Assembly: GCA_013350335.1 (NCBI GenBank)
Contig: CM023540.1
Coordinates: 53,444,905-53,508,904 of the forward strand
Origin: Chimonanthus salicifolius
Taxonomy: Eukaryota > Streptophyta > Magnoliopsida > Laurales > Calycanthaceae
Direction of reading: 5' to 3'
DNA length: 64,000 nt
Made by a program: the position numbers and the translations under genes. Below are positions 48,026 to 61,233 of the stretch, piece after piece (the stretch's first letter is position 1; every line of letters begins with the position of its first letter). The notes under the pieces are model-generated. The model searched no databases and was not told the DNA's origin. It saw only the letters and a list, made by a program, of their open reading frames with translations.

Positions 48026-49747
48026 ATGTTTTATTTTGGATTATTTTCCAGATGCCTCTGTCTATCTGGTAAGATGGAAGGGGTGATGAAATTAAAATGG
48101 AAAATCAAAAAATATATATATGGTTGAATTTGATAAGGTAAAGAGGTTCGCAAAGGGATTACGATTCATTTCACACGACTGTTAGCGATATCCTTGCAAA
48201 ACAAGAAAGGATAGTATATCGGACATTGGTAGGATTCCTACCTCATTGAGAACATTATGGAGTATAATATGACACTGGTTTATATTCAAAATATGATGAT
48301 TATTTTGGTTAAATAAATGTTATATGATTATGATCTGATTTTCAAATGATATGATGTATTTCAAATGATATGGCATTTTTGCATACGTTACCTCAAGCAT
48401 GGCATGGAAGGGAACGCATATGACCAGCAAGCCAAGTTTTGAGCAGTCCGGACATAACTTGGGCATGAGATTAGCTTATATGAAGCTATATGAACTGTTG
48501 AGATTTGGCCACTTCCAGTTGATAGAAAGGTGCGGCGTAATTGGGCCAAAGAGCTCTTGGGAAGGTCCCGAAATCCTGCGCAGATGGAGGATGTAACGCC
48601 CCGCCCTTTTTCACTCGCTTCTCCCCATAAATCAGAGTCTATTTTTTTTTTATAATAGAGTAGAGTGATAGAGAGCGGGACGTCACGACTCGAGTTAAGT
48701 CCGAACTTCCAAAGTCCGACCCTTAACTGGCCAACCCTATGTGTGCATGGACTAAGTCCACGAAAATGGTTCACACATAATAATATCAACATGCGGAATA
48801 AAAATCATAACATGCGGAATTATAATAGAACCAAGTACTATTCCATTCAGATAGCAAAGTATGTCAAGTTCTTAATCATCATTCAAATATCATAATTATC
48901 CAAATAAACATCCAACCATCTAAGTTATTACATTTCGAAATCTAGATACTCAAATACAAGTCCATGAGTAACTTTATTCAAGCATATAAAATAAATCATC
49001 CAAGCACCTATGCTTGGCCCGTCTTGCGTTCGTCATTCCCCTGATTTCATGTGTCATCCACTGGGGTAGAAGTAGGGCGTTAGAACAACGCGCCCAGTAG
49101 GTATTCCAATTAGGGCTAACACATGGTTAGTATATAACATATATAATATCGTAATGTCAAAAACCATATAAATCCATACCATGCAATGATAACAAATGCA
49201 ATGATTCCCACCCATCACATGTACATAAAAGTACCCACCACATAGGTCTTTCGGACCCCCCGACGGAGTGTGGACCCTCCGGTTTCTTCCTGATAGAAAA
49301 GCACATCAAGGTGCCCCACATAGGTTTTTCGGACGCCCCGACGGAGTGTGGACCCTCCGGTTACAAATCCTTCACCCTATGCCATGCATAAGATGCCAAT
49401 GAAAACACATGCTATTTTATCATATAAACATAGCATTAAAATCACAATTTGAAGCATATCCAACACATACTATTTTATCATAAAAACATAGCATTTAAAA
49501 ACACAATTTGAAACATATTCTTTGCAACATATATTCATCAAAAATAAGTTAGAAACAATGTACATAAACCCATGGTTTCAAAGAGGTGGAATCATACCAA
49601 AGATCGCTAACGTGTCCTTGCTTCTTTCATCCTGTAACCGCTCACGATCGTAAACACCTTGTGAGGTCCTATTACCTTATAATATAACAATCAATCATAA
49701 TCAAGTCCAAATTGATTTTCAACATTCTAAGTCTATAAACAAATCCC

Positions 49748-51220
49748 CATGGGGTTCGGCCATACACCATGGCCGAACCCATGGCCTACCATTTTCACAC
49801 TTATTTACCAAGTTGCCATTGGTCTAATCTTTAGCTAATATTTCATTTTAATATGCCAAACATAGTCCCTATGTCCACCAAACAATTCCCATGGGGTTCG
49901 GCCATACACCATGGCCGAACCCATGGTCCATTAATTCAGTTAATTACAATAATGCCATTGTACATATCCATAGCCATTTACCTTCCTTATTTTCATAAAG
50001 CTTAAGTTCCAAAATAATCCATACAATAATTATGGGGTTTAGCCATACACCATGGCCGAACCCTATGTCCAATATTTTCACATATTTACAAGATTGTCAT
50101 TGATTCCCTCATTCAATTAAATCTACCATAACTGGACCCTATATAAATTCCTTAACCAATCAAGTCCATAAAATAAACCTCATGGGGTTTGGCCATACAC
50201 TAGGGCCGAACCCATGATCCTCCATTTTGGCATGTATTTACAACTTTGCCATTACCTTCATCACCTTAGGCTTAGATTCCAAAGCATAATCCACCATTGA
50301 TTCATGGGGTTCGGCCAAGCACCATGGCCGAACCCTATGATATTTAACTTTCCATTTTCATCAATAATCCATAATTAGAAGGTCTCCAAATTTATCATCC
50401 ATCCTTCCATAATAAGAAGGTTTCCAAATTTATCATCAATCCTTCCATAATTAGAAGGTTTCCAACTTAATCATCAATCATTCCATAATTAGAAGGTTTC
50501 CAACTTTATCATCCACCCTTCCATAATTAGAAGGTTTCCAACTTAATCATCAATCCTTCCATAATTAGAAGGTTTCCAACTTTATCATCCACCCTTCCAT
50601 AATTAGAAGGTTTCCAATTTAATCATCAATCCTTCCATAATTAGAAGGTTCATATTTAGAAACTTTCTAAATTCAATATACCACTTCCATAAATAAACCC
50701 TTGTGGGGCTCGGCCATACACCATGGCCGAACCTCACCCATAGAGACAAATCCATCCTTTTTCATTCACTTTCTAAATTAGTAACCAACTCCATGGGGTT
50801 CGGCCATTCACCATGGCCGAACCCTATGGTTCATGATCTTGTCCATTCTTTAATCCTTGATCTTCCATTTAATCAATGAACATTCATCTATGATCTTCAA
50901 TTATTTAAGTCCATTAAAAGTCAATAATAATACCAACACAACTCCATGGGGTTCGGCCATACACCATGGCCAAACCCTATGGTTTTATCATTCAAAACTC
51001 CATTAAAATTTATCAAAGCTCTTCTATATTTTTCCATCCAACAGTTCATTGAAACAACCTAATTATCCATTTTTTTTCTTCCATGGGATTCGGCCATACA
51101 CCATGGCCGAACCCTATGGTTCCATACTTCCTCTTTTAAATCAAATCAAACCTATTAACATTCATCCCTTTAATCTTGTTCCATGGAGTTCGGCCTTACA
51201 CCATGGCCGAACCCTATGGT
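49748..51220. repeat. Array of ten GGTTCGGCC hairpins
   Basis: Near 49751, 49892, 50034, 50184, 50304, 50704, 50794, 50946, 51084 and 51185. Nearly all read GGGGTTCGGCCATACACCATG with the partner GGCCGAACCC, flanked by ATGG. Spacing is about 90-150 bp except one 400-bp gap that contains the minisatellite. Confidence 0.92.
50368..50650 (+). repeat. 38-bp minisatellite
   Basis: About seven and a half units of TCCATAATTAGAAGGTTTCC plus an 18-base variable tail alternating between TTATCATCCACCC and TAATCATCAATCC forms. It fills the only long gap in the hairpin array. Confidence 0.92.
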
Positions 51221-53829
51221 TCTTTTCTTTTAATCAAAGACAAGATTAACAAATACTAACCGGTTCCACGATTCCTTGGGTTTTCCTTTGCTCCGATTGG
51301 TTCTTCCGATCTTCTTCTTCCTTGGCCTTTTCCTCTCTTTCTTCTTGATCTTTTAACACAGCCAAGAACACCTTCTTGTGCCATGCACCCTTGCTGGCTG
51401 CCCTCTCCTTGAATGAATATTGCCGTAAGCAATATTTTTCCTTGATTATGTGTGCCGTGCGCCTCTCTCCCTTTCTTCTATAAAAACTTCCTCTTGATGT
51501 TATGTTTAGAAGTTACCATGCTCCCCTTCTTCCTTTTTTTTATAAACTTCCATTCGGCCTATCTTGCTTGAAATGGCAATTGCTGTTTTTTTAACAAGGA
51601 AAGGACTCCCTTTTGGCGCAACTCTCCTAACAAGGAAAAGACTTCTTTTCTTAAAAAAATACTCTATCCTATCTTCATGAATTGCGCATATCTCATAGAT
51701 ATGAATATGTCACACTCAACCATGCATCCTTTTAATTTAATCTTAGATATCCTTTCAATTTATTCTAGCATATCACATGGATGTGCATATCAAAAATTCG
51801 GCCATACACAATTGTCCCATTCCTTATTTATATAATATTGCATTATTAATTAAATTAATTCAGCCCCATCTAATTTAAATTGAAACCATTTTCACAATCC
51901 GTTGGGTCTTAATTGGGCAAAGACCCAACACATTACCCATATAAGATCCATAACTAAAAATTCACAATTCAAATGGATAATTTTCATATAAATTAATAAC
52001 TTGAAAATCCGGGGTGTTACAGAGGATTCCACACTCTATCGGTAATCCCGATTAATTTGTGCATGGGTATACAGTGCCCTGGTGGTTGCCGCCTCACACT
52101 GTGGACATAATTGGCCAAGGAAACCATTGATATGATTTATGATGTGAATGAGTATGGACATTCGGTGGGATATCATTTGGCATTGACACCCATGACATGA
52201 TACTTATGTTAGCATGATTATGATATGGACATCATGCATTGTTTAATTATTTACAAGATGTTTTTCAAATAAGACATTAGTGATGTATGTACCCTTCATT
52301 GATGTTATTCTAATATCACTCCCATGTGTATCATAACCCTAATTGGAATACCTACTGGGCATGTTGACTAATGCCCTACTTCTACCCTATAGATGATGGA
52401 ACAGGGAATGATAAGGAAAAGGACGTGGGACCAGAAGGGAGACAAGCATAGAAGCTTGGGAAGATTTAATGTTTAAATTATTCAGTTTGAATTTCAATGA
52501 TGTATTGGGAGGACTTACATTTTGGATTGTAATAACTTAGAACTTATTTGCTATGGTTTGATTATTGGAATTTTTATGGTGATTGGTTTTCCTTGCCTAA
52601 TGATGACAAGAATATGAATAGCATCTTATTCATATGAATTATTCCGCAAGTATTAAGAAAAATGTGTGAAATGTTTTAGTGGATTTAGTCCATGCACACG
52701 TAATGGTGGACAGTTAAGGGTCGGATTTTGGAACCTCGGATTTGACTCGCGTCATGACGACCCGTCCTCTCTCACTTATTTTTCTTTTTAAAAAAATATA
52801 CTCTGATTTACGCTAGTGAAAAAGGGCAGGGCGTTACACCGGTAGTCCCGGTTAAATTCTTAGTATTGGGTAGTAGCTCCCAGCCGGTGCCCGAGAAAGC
52901 TACGGACATAAATGGCCAACAATATAACCATTGGAAAGAGAAGAGTCTAGTATTGCATGGGGGCATGAAAGGGGCTTGCATAAGTTCATGACACTCATGG
53001 CATCACACTTCATGTTGATTTCTAAGTTAATTTAGAAAGTATGACTATTTTGCAAAGTGGTTGTTGTTTGTAGTTTGAATGTTTGATTTTCTATCATATG
53101 ATGTATTTGGTTTTGAATATGAGATTCGATGTTTGGTTTCCAACGATTTTTTTTTTAATATAGTATGTGTCATGATATTTCCAAATATTGAGTTATAATA
53201 TGTTATAGATTTAAATTGTATTTACATCACATGTTGGTGCATATTTTCAATTGGTAATCCTACTGGGCGTGTGACTAAGCCCATAATTCCTTCCCCTTTT
53301 AAAATCTAATGCATGTAATGAAAAAGGCGATGAGGCCGGGCCAAGTGCTAGTCAAGCATAAATGGATAGCAAGAAATGGATGAGCTTCGAGGAGCTAACT
53401 CATTTTGATATTTTGGGAGAAGACTTAGTTTATGTTATATTTTGGGAAAAGAATGTAATTTTGTAAGAGTTATGGAGAATGGAAATGTAATAATTGATGT
53501 AAACTCCTAGACTATCAAATTTTGTTGTTACTTCTAATTTAATTTTTATGGGACCTTTCTACTTTGCTTTGAAATGGAAATGTTGAATCATGAAATGATT
53601 ATTACCCATGTATGAAATGTTATGAATGATTCCGTAGGTTTATCTTGTTAGTGTGTTGCAAATGTTATCATGGGTTTTTTTCCATGCGCACACACTAGGG
53701 GGGCCAGTCGAGGGTCGGGTCTTCGAACTCAGACTCGACTCGCGTCGTGACACTCGCCTCTCTCCCCACTCAAATGTCCTTATCATATTACTTTGATCCT
53801 AGTGGGAGAGGCAGGGGCGTTGCAGAAAA

Positions 53830-54633
53830 AACACAATGTCCTTGGAATTCCATTAAGTATTGGAAGGTGGAGGCTTGAATCTTCCCTTAAAAAATTCCAA
53901 GGCTTGCTCTCCTTTGCTCAACATTTTGAGAGTACAATACACAAGTCCATTGAACATTTGGACAATTTAACCATGATGGCTCTCACTTATGCCAATATCC
54001 TTGATTTTAGGCAACAAAATTCAATTTTGTTTGTTCTTGAAAGCCATGCCTCTAAGGTGCATATAGGTTGCATTCAAACCTTGTGTGACTATTTTTTACA
54101 AATGTACCAATTTAAAGGTTTAAACATTGAATGCACACCAAAAACTTTTGGAGAAGGAAAATTTTCTTTATTTGAATATTTCTCCAAAACACATTTCCAA
54201 TGTCTAACGATTTTCCAAGATAGAGTATACTAAGACAATTGGAAAAACATGAATTCATCCCTATAATATTTACCAATTTGAGGGATGAAGAGTGTTTGCT
54301 TGTGAGGAATGCAAGTCCACAAGTCAACAAGTTTTGCAAACCACCTTTGAATGCCAATGAAAGTCCATACATTCACACAATCTTGGGCATTTTTAATTTA
54401 CCAATTTAAATACCATTGCCCATGTGTGATGTCATATGAAAAAGCATTCTTAGGTTTAGCAAAAGTTTGGTGCTTTGTGAACAAGAATTATTCCCCATAA
54501 ACTTTTTCAATAATGAAAATAGGAATGAAAACTAAAACCACACAACATACATTCATTTCACCAAGCATATACCAATCAAGTGTATAGAAATGAAGTATGA
54601 GAAAACATATGGTATTTACAAAACATCAACAAG
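53830..54633 (-). other. Element 3 non-coding interior, middle segment
   Basis: Lies between two solo LTR complexes. A plus-strand reading of about 135 residues (from about 53830 to 54233) is open here but begins in the LTR and matches nothing I know. It may be chance or a remnant of another frame. Confidence 0.4.
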
Positions 54634-56219
54634 TATACTGTTGTGATGCAAATCTTACATTTATTACGCGCAAGTACACAAACCAATTAAATAGTATAGC
54701 ATATGAGTGTGAGGTCGAACCCAAAGGAAATTACAAAATATGTGTTTAAATCAAATAAATTAAATTGATATCCCTTTTAAAAAGATATGTTTTATGAAAT
54801 AGAATTAATATTTTGAAAAAATTCTAAAAAATAGAATTTTAGATTAACTTAGATCTGAAAGAAACAAAATATTAAAACCATATTAGCAATTAGATCGATT
54901 CGATTTTTTCTATCTTTTTATTAAAATGGTGAAATTAGATTAGTCCTCATCTCCATTTAAAATTACATGGTTAAAAATGAAATATCTGCGTGTCCAATCC
55001 TAGTTAAAGAATTCTTGAGAGAGAGAGAATGGATTTACACAAAATTTACATAAATTAAACAACATAATTGAATTGAATTTACAACAAACAAACAAGTACA
55101 ATGGTTAGAATAATTAGTCCAATAAAAGACATAACAAAATAACATAAACAAAGGAAATAAATTGATAAACAAAGTAAATGAAATAACAAAACAATGCATA
55201 ATTTAAAGGTGGCAGTGGAATGGATCAGTCACAGCAAAAAAAGGGAATAAATAAATAAAAGATCTAGATTTAAAATTCACGTAAAAATTCAAATCTCAAT
55301 TCATGCCTTTCATTACTATTAAAATTCATAAACTTTAATTTAATAAATCGAACCTTAGATCATTAAATTTGATTAAATTCAAAATCTAATTATTTCATTA
55401 TGTCCCAAAGGAACCATAGATTTGAATCTAAAGAAATCTAAGTCCTAACTAATTTCATTATGTCATTTCAATTAAACAAAGAATACAAACTTAAAATTAA
55501 ATCAAACAATCATAAAATAAATCCAAAAATTAGATGTTTCAAGTGTAACGTCCGCCCCATTTTCACCGAAATCAGAGTCTAATTTTTTTTTTTTAAATAA
55601 AAGTGACAACGGGCGCGGACGTCACGACCCGAGTTAAGTCCGAGCTTCTAAAGCCCGGCCCTTAACTGGCCAACCCTACGCATGCAAGAAACGAAGTCCA
55701 CGAGAACGGTTTACGCGTAGAAAGTAAGCTCGCGGAATATAATTATATGCAGAACACTATAATAGAGACTATCCTACCAGGTTTAGATAGCAAGGAAGTA
55801 CGGCGCTTAAATTACTAAAATACCCCTATGTTCATAATTATATCTCAAAATGATAACGTCCATAGTACAATCCAAACCATGGCAAGAAACAGTAATTATT
55901 ACAATCTGACAAGCTAAGCTACTTAAATTACATTTCCAAAATAAAACTTAAATAAAACTAAGTAGCCGCTTTCCCAAGCTCCTAAGCTTGGCTCCCGTCG
56001 CGTCCACCGTTTCCGCCGTCTCCTGCGTCATCAGCTAGGGTAGAAGTAGGGCGTTAGACAACGCGCCCAGTAGGACTCCGAGTAGGGCTAGCACATGGAT
56101 TAGTGATAACAAGCATACCGATAACAATATAATAACATCATAAAATGAATGCCATGCCATGGGTGCCTATGTCATGTGTCCCACCCATAATCCATATCAT
56201 CATACAATGTCATATCCCC

Positions 56220-56425
56220 CTTGACGGTAAAGCCTCGTCAAGGTGTCCCCATGTTTGCTTATCGGTCGCCCCGATGGAGCATGGACTCCGGTTATAGCAT
56301 ATCAAGCTATCCCCATGTTTGTTTCTCGGTCGCCCCGAGGAGCATGAACTCCGGTTATAGCGCTTCAGGCTATCCCCATGTTTGCTTCTCGGACGCCCCA
56401 ACGGAGCATGGACTCCGGTTCCTTT
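56220..56425 (-). repeat. Triplicated 65-80-bp LTR module
   Basis: Three tandem units built on CCCCATGTTTGCTT, TCGGTCGCCCCGA and GGAGCATGGACTCCGG. A two-unit version with related sequence occurs at 21335-21485, 26487-26637, 30045-30195, 36318-36470, 37820-37970 and 49245-49360, so the module is shared by all hairpin-family LTRs here. Confidence 0.82.
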
Positions 56426-57330
56426 ATTTTCCCGTCCATGCCATGCATGAGATGTAAGTGCATTATGCTATGTAGTATATATATAATTCATATCCTTAAT
56501 ATAAAATCCATAGCATTGAAATATAATCCATAGCCTTAAAAATATCATCCATAGCATTACAATATAATCCATAGCCTTAAAAATATCATCCATAGCATTA
56601 CAATATAATCCATAGCATTTAAAACTCATCTTAAAATAAATCGTATAATTACCGAAATAAAACGAGGAAACCATCACATACACATAATCCACGGCTTATA
56701 AAAAGGTAGGAATCCTACCGAATACCGCTTAGCGTCCCTTTACGTTTTCGTTCGATAATCCGGTCGCCGATCGCGTACCGTTTGCGACGTCCCGATACCT
56801 TATTATACATTTACCAAATTAGTCCATATTTTATCCATGATTAAGTCCCTGACTGATCACAACCTTAGATCCAATAACGATCCTTAATTATATTACAAGG
56901 TTATCAAAATCAGCCCTTAACTTAGCCTCATTTTCCATTGATTTAAACACATACATAATTCCAAATTTTGCCCATTTAAACATTCAAATTTTGTGAACCT
57001 AAAAGGCAGCAACCCTAAGCTTCATTTAATCATTCATAATATCATCTTAATGCATCCAAGTTCATGTCCAACCTACATGGGGTTCGGCCATGGTTGGTTC
57101 TTCATTGTGGCCAATAATTACGGTTTTGCCACTACACTTCCATGGTTTGGTATTTCCTCCATCCATGTACATTTTTGTCCATAATTCATCCATATGCTTA
57201 GCCCCATTAACGATTCATTAACCATGACATAACATCCCTAAAATCAGCCACTTAATTTAATTAAATTTCCAATCATCTAATCCCATTCATAATTCAATTT
57301 TTAGCCCATAACATGACCTACCAATGGGTC

Positions 57331-57985
57331 ATGGGTTCGGCCATACACCATGGCCGAACCCATGATGCCTTTTTCCCATTTTTCTTGGGTCCATTTTATC
57401 TCATTTGGTCCTACCATAAATGAGTTTAAATCATACATGTAAATCATCCTTCATTAATCATCATGAGATACACTTTGGTTCATTAATTTAACCATCATTC
57501 CATTACATTTTTCTTGGTTCCAAAAACACCAAATTCCTCAAAGTCTCCCCATTGGGTTCGGCCATGTACCATGGCCGAACCCATGGTCCATAGTTTTTAT
57601 TTTAAAAACTTTATGTCCACCCATTTAAACCTTGTTTAAAATACTAAGGAAAAATCCACTTAATTACCATTAACCTTCTCCATTAATTTCCATACTTTTA
57701 TAACCATTGAGTACATCATTCCATCACCATAGGGTTCGGCCATACACCATGGCCAAACCCATGGTTCATGATTCATCATTTTCCTATGCCTCTTGAGGCT
57801 ACAAAATCATTCACACACTCCATGATTTTTCCTCATTTAAACCCCTTTAAATTTTTCCGACATTTAATCATTTACAACCCTAAACGTCATAATCATTCTC
57901 CATGGCTTTAAACTTAAAAACCCTAATTAAAATCATCAACCATTTACCATGGGGTTCGGCCATACTACATGGCCGAACCCTATGG
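57331..57985. repeat. Four GGTTCGGCC hairpins in solo LTR 55544-59666
   Basis: Near 57332, 57553, 57731 and 57950, spaced 180-220 bp; a degenerate fifth copy near 57079 has lost its right arm. Confidence 0.88.
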
Positions 57986-59019
57986 TCCATCAATCCATTC
58001 AAAAACCCATACTTCCATGCTTAATCCATTTAATTACATAACCTCCTTAATCCTTTTATTTATTATTTTTCTTAATCTATCTCTCCCCTTTTCATCCATT
58101 TCTCATCTTATCATTGGATGGATCTTAGATCTAAGGCCCATAACATTTGTGGCCACCATTCATTCCAAGAAATGGATTCCATAAACACATCTTAACCTTT
58201 TAAAAAATTATAAATTCTTGTTTAAGAATTCCTTACCACACCGACGACTCCTCCGGCCTTTTTTTTCTCCTTTTGATTTCCTTAGCCCTTTCTCTTCTTC
58301 TTCTCCTTGTTGTTCGGCCACTATGTGCTTGATCAAGATGGAGTCTCCAAGATTAGGGTTCGGCTAAGGTAGGGTTAGATTTTGAGAGAGGGAGAGGGGA
58401 GGAGGGGATGGAAAATCATCTCAAGCTTGGGTCTTGAAGTGGTGGTCGGCCAAGCCTAGTTTTTTCCTTCTTTTCTTCTAAGTTTCTTCTTCTTTCTTGG
58501 TGTTTTCCTTGGGAGAGAGAGAGGACGGTTTTGGGAGAGGGAATGAAGAGATGGAGATGAGTTGGGACTCTAGACCCATTCCCATCTCATCTTGGTGGCT
58601 TGGGTTACACTCCTCCATCATTCCATTTGACCAACCAACATGGGTAAGCATGGTTTGCATGTCCTTGGTGGTGGTGGTTGAGATGAAACCACCACCATGA
58701 CAACAGTTTTGGGTCTTTAAGGTGGGTGGTTTGGTCTTCCCATCAAGTCCATTGACTACTCATCATGGAGAGGGGTATGGGCTCTCATGCCTTTGGTGGT
58801 GGTGGTTGGGAGGAAACCACCCCACATGCCAACGGTTTTGTGTGTGTTTGAATGAGTGGTTTGGGTGGTTTCAATGAGATGAAACCACCCCCTGGACTCC
58901 CCTTTGACTTATTTGACTAACCTAAGTATTTAATTAATTCATTTGATTAATTTGATACTTTAATTTAGGTCCCTTAATTACATCATTTAATTCCATCTAA
59001 TCTCCTTAATTCTTCTCCA

Positions 59020-59310
59020 TGAATCCACCCATGGTTGACCAAGTCAACCATGGTGGTCGGCCCCACCAATTCTTAGTCTACCCGCCACCTCACTTGATGA
59101 GGTGGAGGTGGGCCCCATTCGGCCACGTCACTTAAACCCCATTAATCTTAACTTAGATGATTTAAAATAATTTAATCAACTTAATTTACTTTAATCCACC
59201 TTAGTCCCCTTAACTTATCCATGGTTGACCAAGTCAACCATGATGGTCGGCCCCACCTTTTCCTTGGTCCACAGCCACCTCACTTGGTGAGGTGGAGGTG
59301 GGCCCCACTT
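59020..59310. repeat. Direct duplication of about 195 bp inside the solo LTR
   Basis: CATGGTTGACCAAGTCAACCATG with GGTCGGCCCCACC, CACCTCACTTG and TGAGGTGGAGGTGGGCCCC occurs at about 59028-59115 and 59220-59310. The phrase GGTTGACCAAGTCAACC is itself palindromic. Confidence 0.75.
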
Positions 59311-61233
59311 GGTTATGCCATCTTAACCATCTCATCATTAACTTAGGTGGTTTAACTCCAATTCAACCCATTTCAATTAATTGGGTCACCATTGGGCCCA
59401 TGGCCCAATTAAATTATTTTCTATCATTTACCTTAGAGTTTGACTCATTTTGACCCATTGGGTCCCAAATGGTTATCGGGCCCACTTTGACCATTATTGA
59501 CCCCTTAAATGAATTCCATCCAATCCATGGTCCATTGGACTATACTTGGGCCCTTGCCCCAAAATTTGATCCATTTAACATCCATAACATCAAAATTCCA
59601 ATTTTTTTCATTATTAAAATAAATAAATGCCATATATATGTTGATTTAAAAATTCGGGCTATTACATCAAGGTACTAAGAGCTTGTTTTCTATTTATTTA
59701 ATACACATATATTGGAAAAAAATAACAAGAACAATTAAAAATAAATTTACAAAATGATATCCTCACTTGTAAAAATCGTGTAGCTCCTTTGTCTCTTGTG
59801 TTTTTCCTCCAATCTTCAGTCCTCTTTAGCTCATGACCAAATTCGAATTTTGCTAGAGCTTGGTGGTCTATTTATAGGCTTGGGAAATGAATGAATGGTG
59901 GAGAATTAATCTTGATTTAAGTGATGGATGGAGGGCTAAGATTAAATCACCTTGAACATGGATGGATGAGATTTTAAAGAAGGTTAGGGTTTACTAGGCA
60001 TGGTCGAATGGAGTGGCTTGGAAAGGGGTTGTCTTGGTGTTCAAGCAAGGAAAGGAGAAAATGTAGGGATTGTATTGCTATGGTCGAAATTGACATGTGG
60101 GATTAGGCGTTTATGAAATGCATGCAATGTATGGTTGAGATTAAAAGTTGGAGTGAATGAATGGATGAGATCATATGTGATGATGTGGCTTATGGGTTGA
60201 CTTGTGAAATTCGAATGAGGTGGAAAAGATATGGGAAAATCATGTGGATTGGGTGGGATTAGGAGATGATGTGTTGATGACCAGGCATATGCACATGGAT
60301 TGGCATAGGGTTGCTTGGGTTCCAAGTTGGGTTAGATCTAAATGGATGACTATGATTACTTTGGGTTTAGATCTATTGGTTCTAAGGATATGTGATTAAA
60401 ATAAAATATATAAATGGGTAGGTTTCTAATGGAGGGTTGATATTCAAAGGTTGATCTGTATGGTGGATGAAATGCATGACCTAGATATAACATGAATTAT
60501 GTATGCAATGGATTAGGTAAGGTGGCTCTAGGGTTTACCTAAGTTTTTGTATGAAATGGGTGGTCTGGATTGAAGATGGTAAATGGATGGTGTAGATGAC
60601 AAGGAGAGAGACAAGGCTTTGGGGGTGTGGACTTAGGGTTTATGGTGAATTTGAGTATGGGATTTGGATTGGGTCTGTGTAATTGGGCTTCAAAATAGAC
60701 ACCTTGGACTTGAGCTCATGAACTTGAACTTGGACTTGGGCCTGCTAGACTTGGACTTGCAGAATGGCTTGGCCCAACTGTGAAATTGTACACTGGCTAC
60801 TCTGAGTTTGGCCCCATGCTTGGCATGTGGAGCATAGCTTAGCCCATTTGGAGTGGATCTATGGCCCATTGATTGAAATTCAGACTTTGGCCCTTGAATT
60901 GCAGCTTCTCTCTTCCAAAATTAAATAATTAACTCACCACTTAAAATCGAAGAATAATGATTTAATATAGACTCTCATAATTGGATTCAGATTAATCAAT
61001 TTACATTAAAAATCCTAAAAATGGTCAGAAATTAATTATTAAAATTATAGGTCCTCCAATTTAAGCACAAAACTTGCAATTTTTGACCGATTTTGATTGA
61101 TTTTCTTGTACTTTACAAACTTATCTACAAAACTAAAAAACAACATTAAATGTATGTGATAGGTACAAAATTGAAAGCTAACTAGTCCAATAATTAGGGG
61201 TAAAAATGTCATTGTTCATGTCTAAACATATAG

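Larger units (their letters stand above)
48592..52021 (-). mobile_element. Solo LTR, 3.43 kb, of the GGTTCGGCC hairpin family; TSD GAGGA
   Basis: Minus-strand LTR from TGTAACACCCCGGATTTTC (right) to GGGGCGTTACA (left). GAGGA lies at 48587-48591 and 52022-52026, exact. It holds the TTCGGACGCCCCGACGGAGTG module twice (49245-49360), ten hairpins and a 38-bp minisatellite. No interior or primer binding site lies within. Confidence 0.93.
46244..52838 (+). mobile_element. Solo LTR (Ty3-like), 3.16 kb, split by a nested solo LTR; TSD CCGGT
   Basis: Starts TGTAACACCCGAATTTTCC and ends GGGCAGGGCGTTACA. CCGGT occurs at 46239-46243 and 52839-52843, a perfect duplication. The parts are 46244-48591 and 52022-52838. 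The right part contains the LTR core phrase CCTACTGGGCATGTTGACTA near 52350. There is no primer binding site inside, so it is a solo LTR. Confidence 0.92.
44263..53824 (+). mobile_element. Solo LTR (Ty3-like), 2.96 kb, split by a nested solo LTR; probable TSD GAACA/GAAAA
   Basis: Starts TGTGAAGACCCGGAG and ends GGGGCGTTGCA. Its halves are 44263-46243 and 52844-53824. Flanks GAACA and GAAAA match at four of five bases. Short palindromes GTGGCATCATGCCAC and GTGGCATGCCAC lie at 44500-44565. The conserved TACTGGGC hairpin region is at 53260-53300. No internal domain is present. Confidence 0.78.
55544..59666 (-). mobile_element. Solo LTR, 4.12 kb, of the GGTTCGGCC hairpin family; TSD TCAAG
   Basis: Minus-strand LTR, TGTAATAGCCCGAATTTTT (right) to GGGCGGACGTTACA (left). 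TCAAG at 55539-55543 and 59667-59671 is exact. It contains three copies of the CGGTCGCCCCGA/GGAGCATGGACTCCGG module (56220-56420), a GGGCGTTAGACAACGCGCCC hairpin at 56050-56070 and five GGTTCGGCC copies. No interior sequence is present. Confidence 0.93.
54639..61228. mobile_element. Probable solo LTR of another family, split by 55544-59666; possible TSD TATAC/TATAG
   Basis: Candidate termini are TGTTGTGATGCAAATC and TCATGTCTAAACA, with flanks TATAC and TATAG. After removal of the nested LTR it would be 2.46 kb. The phrase near 54660-54720 (CGCAAGTACACAAACC, GAGTGTGAGGTCGAACCC) resembles a common plant LTR start. Boundaries are less certain than for the other solo LTRs, and orientation is not fixed. 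Confidence 0.5.

Noticed and set aside
49748..51220. Regularly spaced hairpins as a CRISPR-like array
   Set aside because: Plant nuclear DNA, spacing of 90-400 bp, repeats embedded in an LTR with target-site duplications, and no cas genes.
53793..54233. 146-residue plus-strand reading as a gene
   Set aside because: It starts inside the solo LTR and crosses its terminus, and it matches no known domain.
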